Assembly: GCA_000432855.1 (NCBI GenBank)
Contig: HF990860.1
Coordinates: 1 to 47,798, forward strand
Reading direction: 5' to 3'
DNA from: Firmicutes bacterium CAG:822
GTDB lineage: Bacteria; Bacillota_I; Bacilli_A; RF39; UBA660
DNA length: 47,798 nt
Below, in pieces: positions 23,457-31,197 of the stretch; the first letter of the stretch is position 1; the number at the start of each line of letters is the position of its first letter. The translations under genes and the position numbers were made by a program. The notes beneath the pieces were generated by a model that was not told the origin of the DNA, searched no databases, and worked only from the letters and a program-made list of their open reading frames with translations.

Positions 23457-25253
23457 AATTAAATCTAAACTCTTTTCAATATCAGTTATATAAGGGGAAT
23501 ATAACGACATAACATCATTATTCATAGTAAAATCAACTATATAAACGGTGCTATCTTTTAAAGAAAAATAAACATAGGCAATTTGAGTTGAGGACGTACA
23601 ATAAATTTTGGCCCAACTATTTCCATTTATATTTTGATAATTTGGCGTTTGACAAGTAAAATTTTGTTCACTTTTTGATGTTATAAAATCTGGAATGTAA
23701 TCGTCTAATGAATTAATATTAACAAAGTTAATACTTGTAGTTCCAATAAACGCAGTATTTACGTTATTAACATAAATATCATCATAGTTGTCATTGCTAC
23801 TGTGAGTGAAAGCAGATGGAACATACAATCTTATGCCATTCATTTCTTTAATATATGTACTATTATAATCATCTTCATAATTATAATCGCTGTTATTATT
23901 TATTTGATTGGATTGATTTGATATATGTAGGGTTAAACCAATTACCATTAAAATCACTACTATATAAGCGATAATTCCAGCGACAATAATAGTCGCATTA
24001 CTTACCCCTGGTTTTGCATCATTAAATTCTGCTTCACCAATTACATAACGGTAATAATTAGTTATAATCATTGTTATATATGGATTTACCCATATAGCAA
24101 GGATTCCACAGGTCAACAAAGATAAAATAATCCAACCTATTGAACTAATTATTAATGCATAAAACTCCATTTTATGGCCTTTAGTTTGATAAAATGATGT
24201 TTTTACTACTTCTATCAATGAAACTTTTTGATAATTCTCATCAGCTAATTTATATACTGTAATAACTATCGATGGACAAATAAAGACAAATAAGATTAGT
24301 GCTATTAGGGCACCAGCATAAGGTATTAAACAAATAACTGATGTAATAATTGACCAAATTATAATAACAGCAAGATATTTCAAAAATGATTTAATTTTTT
24401 TAAATGGATAGGTTATTACATCGAAGAATTTAACCGTTTTTCCACGACTTATCTGTAAAGCAACTTGGGTCATACCAAAATAAATTATTTGTATAAATAT
24501 TAAAGCTATGGCTAAAATTATAATCATTTTAGAAAATGAAACAACAGTAATTGTTGTAAATCCTACAATTATACCCATTAAGGAAGATACATTTGATAGA
24601 TTAGCTTGGCTTTCTGTAATAATATTCATGATAGTAAAGGTAAATAACCCTACTATAAAAACTATAATAAGAGTTTGCCATCCCATTAGGATGCTTTTCT
24701 TTTGATATTTAGCGTCTTTCTTGATAGTTTTTCTAATAATAGAATTATGAACTTTTTGTTGACTATTATGAATTTGACTGTTAGTTAGATTCATAGCCAT
24801 ACCTTGTGACATTTTATTAGTATCTTTTAAATCATTTATCTGTGATTGCTCATTATATGATGTAGTAAATGATGGGGTATTAACTGTTTGTCTAGTATTT
24901 GAATTAGTTATGTTGTTAGCAGTATTTTGAGAATTCATAGTTAAATTTACAGTTTCATTTTTAAGATTATTCATATTATTTTCATTAGTTTGGACAACCC
25001 CATTGGTATTGATTGGTTGATTAACTGTGTTTACTTGTTGTGATGCAGTTTCAACTGTTTGATTATATAAATTAGACTTTATCTGGTTATTTATAGTGTT
25101 TAATTGGCCAGTTGAATTATTTGCATTACCACTTAAAGATGATAATTGGTTATTTTCCGACCTACTACTAGTCGGATTGGTAAAATCCATTCCACATTGT
25201 ATACAAACTTTATAGCCTTCTGGATTCTCGACCCCACATTTTGGACAGATCAT
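23451..25253 (-). CDS. Zinc-ribbon multi-pass membrane protein, unknown function
   Basis: The 600-aa protein starts with a four-Cys zinc ribbon (MICPKCGVENPEGYKVCIQC; Cys3, 6, 17, 20), then a low-complexity Asn/Thr/Gln-rich linker of about 140 residues, a membrane block of about six helices (about 195-445), and a C-terminal extracellular domain of about 150 residues (SAFTHSSNDNYDDIYVNNVN). The membrane part looks like DUF4013/glycerophosphodiesterase-type membrane domains. Ribbon and tail are on opposite sides of the membrane. It lies downstream of the SipW cluster, behind a terminator, so any link to fibre biogenesis is only positional. Confidence 0.6.
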   Translation of the reverse strand: MICPKCGVENPEGYKVCIQCGMDFTNPTSSRSENNQLSSLSGNANNSTGQLNTINNQIKSNLYNQTVETASQQVNTVNQPINTNGVVQTNENNMNNLKNETVNLTMNSQNTANNITNSNTRQTVNTPSFTTSYNEQSQINDLKDTNKMSQGMAMNLTNSQIHNSQQKVHNSIIRKTIKKDAKYQKKSILMGWQTLIIVFIVGLFTFTIMNIITESQANLSNVSSLMGIIVGFTTITVVSFSKMIIILAIALIFIQIIYFGMTQVALQISRGKTVKFFDVITYPFKKIKSFLKYLAVIIIWSIITSVICLIPYAGALIALILFVFICPSIVITVYKLADENYQKVSLIEVVKTSFYQTKGHKMEFYALIISSIGWIILSLLTCGILAIWVNPYITMIITNYYRYVIGEAEFNDAKPGVSNATIIVAGIIAYIVVILMVIGLTLHISNQSNQINNNSDYNYEDDYNSTYIKEMNGIRLYVPSAFTHSSNDNYDDIYVNNVNTAFIGTTSINFVNINSLDDYIPDFITSKSEQNFTCQTPNYQNINGNSWAKIYCTSSTQIAYVYFSLKDSTVYIVDFTMNNDVMSLYSPYITDIEKSLDLID

Positions 25254-25274
25254 ATTATACCTCTCTTTCTTAAT

Positions 25275-25310
25275 AAAATAAAAGGATTAGAATCTTCAAG
25301 TCCTAATCCT
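25275..25310 (-). terminator. Terminator after the DUF5305-like gene
   Basis: On the minus strand AGGATTAG and CTAATCCT form an 8-bp stem with a 12-nt loop, followed by a T-rich run. Confidence 0.7.
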
Positions 25311-26394
25311 GTTTTACAAAGTGATCAAAATCGGATTCTCTTAAAGTAAATTTGTATGCTGTCGCATTATTTACAATTACAAATACACATTCTACATTTT
25401 CTTTAACTTCAAAGTAAAGAATTGGTGAGTGTAATTCTTCTTCAACATCCACTAAGTCGTTAAAGTTTTTAACATTAATAACATCATATTTTTCTAAATC
25501 AGGCATGTTATGTGTTTCAGCGATAATATCAGCATATTCTTTTAATATCTTGTTAAGTGCTAAAACATACTCTGATTTTCTAGTTACAGCAAGTAAACTC
25601 TTAGCTAAAATCTTAAATGCTACTAATGAGATAATTAATAATACAATACCAAATATTAATAATGGAATATTGATATCAGCAGTTTCATTTGCTGATTTAT
25701 AAATTGTATCTCCACCACTATTTACATAGTTAGGTTTAATATTCATTGTTTGTTGTAATAATGGAATTTCTAATGTCATAGTATTTGTAGCTTGCATGTC
25801 TTTATCACTTTCTCCAGCTAATCCAGCATTAATATTTATTTCAACACTTAAATCAACTCTAGCATCTAGTGATAAACCAAATTGATTACGAAAATCAGTC
25901 ATAATATCATTATATTCATTATAATTTAATTGAACGTTTTTACTGATTGTGAACGAATTACCACTGCCACTTTGACTAGCTTGATTAGCTATTGGATATT
26001 CTTTTGACCAAACTTCTACATCTTCACCATCAGTATTTTGATATAATCCTTTAGCTGTAGCAACTATTGCATAAGTGTAACTATAATCTAGTTTTTTAGT
26101 ACTCTTAAAATTGTAAGATGCATCAACATCGATATAATCAATTAATGAAGTGATATACTGTTTGTTCATACCTAAATAAGGTGATGTAAAGAATTGATTA
26201 TCTTTTAAATATACTTTATAGTTTAAATTTGAAGTATATGTATAAGAATATAATTTTTCTTGGCTCGATTGTTCAGGGTTTAAACTTTTAACAATAGAGA
26301 CAATAGATACCACCGCAGCGGCAATAACAGCAATTAATAAGAATACTCTAATCCACTGTTTTAAAATTATTTTATTTTCATTTTTTTGTTTCAT
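25303..26394 (-). CDS. DUF5305-like two-helix membrane protein
   Basis: The 363-aa protein has a cytoplasmic start (MKQKNENKIILKQ), a first membrane helix (about 12-35), an extracellular beta-rich domain of about 200 residues, a second helix (about 243-263) and a cytoplasmic tail with DLVDVEEELHSPILYFE. This layout matches DUF5305 proteins, which I recall being encoded beside signal peptidase I in clostridia and archaea. ATG 26394 has GGGGAG 7 nt ahead. It starts 16 nt after the SipW-like gene and is probably its partner in processing or assembling the secreted beta proteins. Confidence 0.65.
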   Translation of the reverse strand: MKQKNENKIILKQWIRVFLLIAVIAAAVVSIVSIVKSLNPEQSSQEKLYSYTYTSNLNYKVYLKDNQFFTSPYLGMNKQYITSLIDYIDVDASYNFKSTKKLDYSYTYAIVATAKGLYQNTDGEDVEVWSKEYPIANQASQSGSGNSFTISKNVQLNYNEYNDIMTDFRNQFGLSLDARVDLSVEININAGLAGESDKDMQATNTMTLEIPLLQQTMNIKPNYVNSGGDTIYKSANETADINIPLLIFGIVLLIISLVAFKILAKSLLAVTRKSEYVLALNKILKEYADIIAETHNMPDLEKYDVINVKNFNDLVDVEEELHSPILYFEVKENVECVFVIVNNATAYKFTLRESDFDHFVKQD

Positions 26395-26410
26395 TTTTCT
26401 TCTCCCCTTC

Positions 26411-27553
26411 TTATGATATTGCACCACTTAGCCATACTGATGGATATCCAATCAACGGTATAACAAATGATACTTTTCCTTTTACATCTTCTAAAGCAAC
26501 TTTATCAGCATCTACAGCGTTGTTATGATCTCCTTTGGTGATGAACTGTTTGTTACCTTTACTATCGTTAGTAATATCTACAATTCTGTGAACAACGTAT
26601 TTTGTTCCACTGACAAATTGAATTATATCTCCTTTTTTCAATTCGTCTTTTTCTTTAGTAGTAAGTTTATTAACTACTACGGCATCACCTCGATTAAAAG
26701 TCGGTGACATACTACCAGATAAAACAGCAATTGGTTGATATTTGAATAGGCCCATAACAAATCCAGCAAGTAATACTATAAAGGCAAATATTGGAACGTA
26801 AACAACCGGATTATAGCTTCGTCTTTCTCTTTTTGACAGCCTTTCTGATCTATTTACATGAACATAGTTCATATATATATAGATTGCGAGTGGTAAAGTT
26901 ACTCCCACTATCGCAGTAGCAAACCAATCTAAATTTGGAATGATTGGGACAATAAATGGCGGAACAGTAATAAACACTCTATAAATTATAGAAAATTTGG
27001 CTCCACCTATATATACTAGATAAGTTGCTAAAGCACTTTCTAATATAGATGGTATTAAAGTGGTTGAAGAATAGATAAATATCTCTTTCAAATTTGTAAA
27101 ATGACTACCAATATTAGAATAATTTAAATTAATCAACATAAATATAATAGTCATTAAAATAAAATTCCACTTTTTTTTCTTTTCATTTTTTACTAAGGCT
27201 TCTCTGATAAATTCTTGGAAGAAAATAAGGCCAGCAAATGACCATAGGTTTTTCAAAATACTGAATATATCTTTTGAATAAGGTGTTTTTTCAAACCCAA
27301 AAATTAGCCCTAATAAAAAGTAAACGATAATATAAATTATAAGCGTAATAATCAAACTTTGTGTTTTATCTTGCTCGCCTTTTAACCTTAAACTGGAATC
27401 TCGACTTAAGAAAATAGCAGTTCCACACATGAAAATCCACATAAGCGGATGAATTATTTCATTATAATAATCGAGATTTAGTGGGACGATAACAAAAACG
27501 TTTAAAACGAAATATATAATTAATAAACTATATATTATTAGGTTGTTTTTCAT
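26411..27553 (-). CDS. SipW/ER-type signal peptidase I with N-terminal polytopic domain
   Basis: The 380-aa protein has about seven membrane helices in its first 270 residues, then the peptidase: Ser in VLSGSMSPTFNRGD (about Ser281) and His in YVVHRIVDI (about His322), the Ser-His dyad of ER/archaeal/SipW peptidases rather than Ser-Lys. Bacillus SipW has no such large N-terminal membrane domain. In Bacillus this class matures TasA; the tandem TasA-like genes just upstream are the obvious substrates. I choose the third-codon ATG at 27553, because the GGGG site is only 1 nt from the first ATG but 7 nt from this one. Confidence 0.85.
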   Translation of the reverse strand: MKNNLIIYSLLIIYFVLNVFVIVPLNLDYYNEIIHPLMWIFMCGTAIFLSRDSSLRLKGEQDKTQSLIITLIIYIIVYFLLGLIFGFEKTPYSKDIFSILKNLWSFAGLIFFQEFIREALVKNEKKKKWNFILMTIIFMLINLNYSNIGSHFTNLKEIFIYSSTTLIPSILESALATYLVYIGGAKFSIIYRVFITVPPFIVPIIPNLDWFATAIVGVTLPLAIYIYMNYVHVNRSERLSKRERRSYNPVVYVPIFAFIVLLAGFVMGLFKYQPIAVLSGSMSPTFNRGDAVVVNKLTTKEKDELKKGDIIQFVSGTKYVVHRIVDITNDSKGNKQFITKGDHNNAVDADKVALEDVKGKVSFVIPLIGYPSVWLSGAIS

Positions 27554-27570
27554 ATTCATACCCCTTTTTT

Positions 27571-27587
27571 ATAGTTTTCCCTACTAT
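27571..27587 (-). promoter_or_regulatory. Leader hairpin of the signal peptidase gene
   Basis: On the minus strand ATAGTAGGGAAAACTAT pairs ATAGT with ACTAT, near the predicted transcript start. The core GTAGGGAAA-CTA is shared with the TasA-like gene leaders, which suggests common regulation or mRNA stability. Confidence 0.5.
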
Positions 27588-27597
27588 TCTATATTGA

Positions 27598-27626
27598 ATT
27601 ATAACATAACATTTTAAAGTTGACAA
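27598..27626 (-). promoter_or_regulatory. Promoter of the SipW-like gene
   Basis: On the minus strand TTGTCA (27626-27621), 17 nt and TATAAT (27603-27598), with TG one base before the -10. Confidence 0.8.
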
Positions 27627-27680
27627 CTGTAATTCGGGAAATTTTTAGGCATTTTTATTTGTTGACATTTTAAAAAAAGA

Positions 27681-27699
27681 AAAAGCTCATGATTTGAGC
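27681..27699 (-). terminator. Terminator after the broken TasA-like gene
   Basis: On the minus strand GCTCA-AATCA-TGAGC is followed by TTTTTCTTTTTTT, so the peptidase gene is a separate unit. Confidence 0.75.
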
Positions 27700-28257
27700 T
27701 TAAGCTTGAACATAAGTCATTGTTACAGTTAAATTAGCGGAAACATTTTGGGCATTTTCTTGTCCATCTGCTTTGTCAACGAATTCGGCAACAATTGTAA
27801 TTGTAGCTCTACCATCATTGGCGTTTAAAGTTTCAGTTCCTGGACTTATAACCGTGTATTTAATATTGCCATCCTCACTAGTAGCAACTAAATCTTGAAT
27901 ATACATACCTGGAGTATCACTTGATAATGTAATGTTACTTAATCTAGCATTTTGTGTTCCAACATTTACAATTGGGATTGTATATGTGATTTTATCTCCT
28001 AGACTTGTAAAGTTAGCTGTAAAATTGGCTGTTAATCCGCCTTCTTCAACATTAACTGAGCCAGTTGGTGTTGTGCCCATTGTAGATTCCGGATTATAGC
28101 TTGCCCCATCATTTTCCATATGAACATCCCAACTTGAAGTGATTTCGACGTTTCCGTTAATGGTTAGTTGCTGAGCTAATGCAGCATATCCTACGGCCAT
28201 AACAAATACTATTGCTTAAAGTGGGCCAATTAAAGCGTTTTTGTGTTTACTTTCCAT
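27700..28257 (-). pseudogene. TasA-like gene interrupted by a stop codon in the signal peptide
   Basis: ATG 28257 starts MESKHKNALIGPL and then meets TAA at 28218-28216 (codon 14). After it the frame continues AIVFVMAVGYAALAQ and a full beta-protein body to the end. Intact paralogues have TTA (Leu) where TAA stands, so one T-to-A change explains the break. Two further changes in conserved signal-peptide positions (Ala to Pro, Phe to Leu) and a degenerate leader hairpin point to decay. The body closely matches the 30501-31064 paralogue. Restart at ATG 28200 would give a protein lacking most of the signal helix. Confidence 0.8.
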
Positions 28258-28300
28258 GTTTCCACCCTTTCTTTTAAGTATTCTTTACTACTTTAAATAT

Positions 28301-28329
28301 AATATACCGCATTTTATATTTCTATTCAA
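28301..28329 (-). promoter_or_regulatory. Promoter of the broken TasA-like gene
   Basis: On the minus strand TTGAAT (28329-28324), 17 nt and TATATT (28306-28301). The hairpin conserved in the paralogues is eroded here. Confidence 0.6.
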
Positions 28330-28347
28330 GGACAATCTTTGATATAG

Positions 28348-28371
28348 AAAAAGAAAAGTCATTTGACTTTT
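28348..28371 (-). terminator. Terminator of TasA-like gene 2
   Basis: On the minus strand GAAAAGTCA pairs with TGACTTTTC around a short loop, followed by TTTTTC. Confidence 0.65.
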
Positions 28372-28382
28372 CTCCATAAGTT

Positions 28383-28937
28383 TTACGCTTGTACTGCGTC
28401 TACTGTAATATCAACACTAGCTGATGTTTCATCACCTACAGATGTAGCGCTTGAAAGGAATTCAGCCTTGACAGTCATAGTAGCCTCTTGACTTTGATTA
28501 ATAGTAGTTGGAGTTGGGCTAGTTACAGTAAATTGAATATTACCTTTTCTAGCAACTAAAGCAGTTACATCTTCATCACCTGCCATAGTGACAACTGGTT
28601 GTTGTAAATTAGCAGAAATAGTTCCGTTATTTTGAATAGTTAATGTAAATGTAACTGTATCTCCAGGTTGAACTAAATTGGCGGTTAATGTAGCATTATG
28701 TCCATCAGTATACTCAATTGTACCTGATGGATTTGTTCCTCCTGACATACCAGCAACTGGATCAATGACTCCAGCTCCTGTTGTTTTAGATTGATCAAAT
28801 GCAATATCCCAACTTGAACTAATACTAGCGCTACCATTAATGGTTAGTTGTTGAGCAAATGCAGCATATCCTACGGCCATAACAAATACTACTGCTAAAA
28901 GTGCGCCAATTAAAGCATTTTTGTGTTTTGATTCCAT
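28383..28937 (-). CDS. TasA-like secreted beta protein 2
   Basis: The 184-aa protein has a signal helix MESKHKNALIGALLAVVFVM, then AVGYAAFAQ, a first mature strand QQLTINGSASI, and a beta body with LVQPGDTVTFTLTIQNNGTI and the common ending strand with AEFLSSATSVGDE. The PGD...NNG motif resembles TasA/camelysin. It has no cell-wall anchor, so it would be released or polymerise. GGGAGGG overlaps an upstream in-frame ATG, so ATG 28937 is the start. Promoter and leader hairpin lie at 28962-29013. Confidence 0.75.
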   Translation of the reverse strand: MESKHKNALIGALLAVVFVMAVGYAAFAQQLTINGSASISSSWDIAFDQSKTTGAGVIDPVAGMSGGTNPSGTIEYTDGHNATLTANLVQPGDTVTFTLTIQNNGTISANLQQPVVTMAGDEDVTALVARKGNIQFTVTSPTPTTINQSQEATMTVKAEFLSSATSVGDETSASVDITVDAVQA

Positions 28938-28961
28938 GTTCTTCCCTCCCATAATATTCTA

Positions 28962-29013
28962 AGTAGTTTCTCTACTTTATAATAAAATTATCATATTTCT
29001 CGTTATTGTTCAA
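28962..29013 (-). promoter_or_regulatory. Promoter and leader hairpin of TasA-like gene 2
   Basis: On the minus strand TTGAAC (29013-29008), 17 nt and TAATTT (28990-28985) with a TGA extension, then the hairpin AGTAG-AGAAA-CTACT (28976-28962) close to the predicted start. Confidence 0.7.
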
Positions 29014-29028
29014 TAAATAAAAAGAAAA

Positions 29029-29052
29029 ACTTTTGTAGTTCTTCTTTTATTG
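29029..29052 (-). terminator. Terminator of TasA-like gene 3
   Basis: On the minus strand an A-rich arm (AAAAGAAGAACT) pairs imperfectly with AGTTTTTCTTTT and runs into T. Confidence 0.5.
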
Positions 29053-29059
29053 ACACAAA

Positions 29060-29668
29060 CTATGCAGCTTGTGAAGCTAATGTAGTAACTGTAATGCTTG
29101 ATGATGTTGTAGTACCAACACTTTGAGCACTACTATCGAATTCAGCAGTTACAGTCATAGTAGCAGTTTCACCTTCATCAATTGTAGTTGGAGATGGTGC
29201 AGTTACTGTAAAGATAATATTACCTTGTTTAACAATTAATGGATTTTCATTTTCGTCTGAACCCTCACCATTTAAACTAACAACTGGTGTGTTTAATTTG
29301 GCATTAATGTTTCCGTAGTTTTCAATAGTTAATGTAAATGTAACTTTATCTCCTGGTTGAACTAAATCTGCAGAGATAGTTGCATTTTGATCATTAGTAT
29401 AACTAACTTCTCCACTTGGAGCTGTTGTTCCATTTGCTCCAGTTTTTGGAGTAACAACACCTGGTTCATCGGTTGTTTTTGAAGTATCAAAACCTACATG
29501 CCAGTTTGAAGTGATTTCTGCACTACCATTGATTGTAAGTGTTTGGGCGGTGATTTCTGCACTACCGTTGATTGTAAGTGTTTGCGCAAATGCGGCATAG
29601 CCTACAGCCATGACAAATACTACTGCTAATAAAGCTCCAATCAATATGTTTTTGTGTTTACTTTCCAT
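29060..29668 (-). CDS. TasA-like secreted beta protein 3 with duplicated first strand
   Basis: The 202-aa protein has the same signal helix (MESKHKNILIGALLAVVFVM) and body (VQPGDKVTFTLTIENYGNIN) as its neighbours. Right after the cleavage region the segment QTLTINGSAEITA occurs twice in tandem. Across TasA-type fibres the N-terminal strand is donated to the next subunit, so a doubled strand could change assembly; this is inference. ATG 29668 has GGGAGG ahead. Its 5' region is nearly identical to that of the next gene, pointing to recent duplication or gene conversion. Confidence 0.75.
   Translation of the reverse strand: MESKHKNILIGALLAVVFVMAVGYAAFAQTLTINGSAEITAQTLTINGSAEITSNWHVGFDTSKTTDEPGVVTPKTGANGTTAPSGEVSYTNDQNATISADLVQPGDKVTFTLTIENYGNINAKLNTPVVSLNGEGSDENENPLIVKQGNIIFTVTAPSPTTIDEGETATMTVTAEFDSSAQSVGTTTSSSITVTTLASQAA
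29511..29588 (-). repeat. 39-bp tandem duplication in TasA-like gene 3
   Basis: 29511-29549 and 29550-29588 match at 36 of 39 positions. The 29550-29588 copy is the one identical to the single copy in the 29790-30344 gene. Confidence 0.85.
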
Positions 29669-29692
29669 TTTCTTTCCTCCCATAATATTCTA

Positions 29693-29744
29693 AGTAGTTT
29701 CCCTACTCTATATTGATATTATCATATTTTAAGAATTGCTTCAA
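29693..29744 (-). promoter_or_regulatory. Promoter and leader hairpin of TasA-like gene 3
   Basis: On the minus strand TTGAAG (29744-29739), 17 nt and TAATAT (29721-29716) with TGA extension, then AGTAG-GGAAA-CTACT (29707-29693). Confidence 0.7.
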
Positions 29745-29752
29745 GAACAAAA

Positions 29753-29784
29753 AAAGAAAAACTAAAAAGTTTTTTCTTTTTTTC
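29753..29784 (-). terminator. Terminator of TasA-like gene 4
   Basis: On the minus strand AAAGAAAAAACT-TTTT-AGTTTTTCTTT is followed by TTTT. Confidence 0.6.
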
Positions 29785-29789
29785 ACAAA

Positions 29790-30344
29790 CTATGCAGCTT
29801 GTGAAGCACTCATATTAACGGTCATGTCAGCACTTGTAGCAGTACCAACAGATGTAGCACTTGAAATAAATTCAGCGGTTACAGTCATAGTATCAGTACC
29901 ATTTTGTTCCATTTTAGCACCAGATGCTGGTGTGACAGTAAATTTGATGTTACCTTTTCTAACAACTAAATCGCCTGGGTTTTCATCTTCATCACCAACC
30001 ATTTGAACTGTTGGAGCTCCCACTGTTGCAGGAATAGTACCATAATTTTTGATGGTTAATGTGAATACTACTTTATCTCCTGGTTGATATAAAGTAGCTG
30101 AGATATTAGCATTATGATCGGCATTGTCATAAGTAATAGTTCCACTTGGAGTTTGTCCACCAACAAATCCAGCTGTTCCTTGTCCTGTTTTTTGCGTTGT
30201 TTCATATCTTACATCCCAACTTGAAGTGATTTCTGCACTACCGTTGATTGTAAGTGTTTGCGCAAATGCGGCATAGCCTACAGCCATGACAAATACTACT
30301 GCTAATAAAGCTCCAATCAATATGTTTTTGTGTTTACTTTCCAT
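29790..30344 (-). CDS. TasA-like secreted beta protein 4
   Basis: The 184-aa protein has the signal helix MESKHKNILIGALLAVVFVM, one copy of QTLTINGSAEIT, then a body with LYQPGDKVVFTLTIKNYGTI and the ending ADMTVNMSASQAA. It is a close paralogue of gene 3. GGGAGGG precedes the ATG. Divergence is concentrated in the middle of the body (surface loops), while the signal, first strand and PGD motif are kept, as expected of alternative subunits sharing one assembly route. Confidence 0.75.
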   Translation of the reverse strand: MESKHKNILIGALLAVVFVMAVGYAAFAQTLTINGSAEITSSWDVRYETTQKTGQGTAGFVGGQTPSGTITYDNADHNANISATLYQPGDKVVFTLTIKNYGTIPATVGAPTVQMVGDEDENPGDLVVRKGNIKFTVTPASGAKMEQNGTDTMTVTAEFISSATSVGTATSADMTVNMSASQAA

Positions 30345-30368
30345 TTTCTACCCTCCCATAATATTCTA

Positions 30369-30421
30369 AGTAGTTTCCCTACTCTAATAATGATGTTATC
30401 ATATTTCTTAGTTCATTTCAA
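30369..30421 (-). promoter_or_regulatory. Promoter and leader hairpin of TasA-like gene 4
   Basis: On the minus strand TTGAAA (30421-30416), 17 nt and TAACAT (30398-30393), then AGTAG-GGAAA-CTACT (30383-30369). Confidence 0.7.
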
Positions 30422-30477
30422 GATTGAGATATAAAGTTTTTTAATTTAAAAATATAAATGTTTGAATTTGACTAAAA

Positions 30478-30508
30478 TAAAAAGCTTAAGACTGTAAAGC
30501 TTAAGCTT
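30478..30508 (-). terminator. Terminator of TasA-like gene 5
   Basis: On the minus strand AAGCTTAAG and CTTAAGCTT form a 9-bp stem followed by TTTATT; it overlaps the 3' end of the gene. Confidence 0.7.
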
Positions 30509-31064
30509 GAACGTAATTCATTGTAACTGTTAAATCAGCAGTAACATTTTGAGCATTTCCTTGACCACCAGCAATATCAACATATTCAGCAACAATGGTA
30601 ATTGTAGCTCTTCCGTTATTAGCATTTAAAGTTCCAGTTCCTGGACTTGTAACAGTGTATTTGATATTACCATCTTTAGTAGTTGCTGTTAAACCGCCAT
30701 TATCAATAACCATATCTGGAGTTGTACTAGATAAACTAATAGTACTTAATCTAGCGTTTAAAGTTCCAGCATTTACAATTGGGATTGTATATGTGATTTT
30801 ATCTCCTGGACTTGTAAAGTTTGCTGAAAAACTAGCAGTTAGACCACCATCATCAACTCTAACTGTTCCAGTTGGAGTTGTTCCCATTGTAGAAGTTGGA
30901 ACATAGTCAGCGCCTTCACTTTCCATATGAACATCCCATTTTGAAGTAATGTCAGCACTTCCGTTAATAGTTAATTGTTGAGCAAATGCCGCATAACCTA
31001 CTGCCATAACAAATACTACTGCTAGTAGTGCACCAATTAGAGCATTTTTGTGTTTTGCTTCCAT
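30501..31064 (-). CDS. TasA-like secreted beta protein 5
   Basis: The 187-aa protein has the signal helix MEAKHKNALIGALLAVVFVM, QQLTINGSADI and a body with FTSPGDKITYTIPIVNAGTL. It is the intact sister of the broken gene at 27700-28257 (shared DVHME start and STMGTTPTG). GGAGGG precedes the ATG. It has its own promoter, leader hairpin and terminator. Confidence 0.75.
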   Translation of the reverse strand: MEAKHKNALIGALLAVVFVMAVGYAAFAQQLTINGSADITSKWDVHMESEGADYVPTSTMGTTPTGTVRVDDGGLTASFSANFTSPGDKITYTIPIVNAGTLNARLSTISLSSTTPDMVIDNGGLTATTKDGNIKYTVTSPGTGTLNANNGRATITIVAEYVDIAGGQGNAQNVTADLTVTMNYVQA

Positions 31065-31089
31065 CTTTTTTCCCTCCTATTATATTCTA

Positions 31090-31141
31090 AGTAGTTACTC
31101 TACTCTATAATGATATTATCATATTTACAAAATCTTTTCAA
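31090..31141 (-). promoter_or_regulatory. Promoter and leader hairpin of TasA-like gene 5
   Basis: On the minus strand TTGAAA (31141-31136), 17 nt and TAATAT (31118-31113) with TGA extension, then AGTAG-AGTAA-CTACT (31104-31090). Confidence 0.7.
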
Positions 31142-31161
31142 GAAAAAATCTACAATATACG

Positions 31162-31197
31162 ATTAAAAAAACGTTAGAAGTATTCATTTCTAACGTT
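31162..31197 (-). terminator. Terminator of TasA-like gene 6
   Basis: On the minus strand AAACGTTAGAA and TTCTAACGTTT form an 11-bp stem followed by TTTT. Confidence 0.8.

Noticed and set aside
27700..28257. Programmed stop-codon read-through or code change to explain the TAA in the fibre gene
   Set aside because: TAA ends many other genes here, and the paralogues have TTA at this site. No read-through signal is visible, so decay or a sequence error is simpler.
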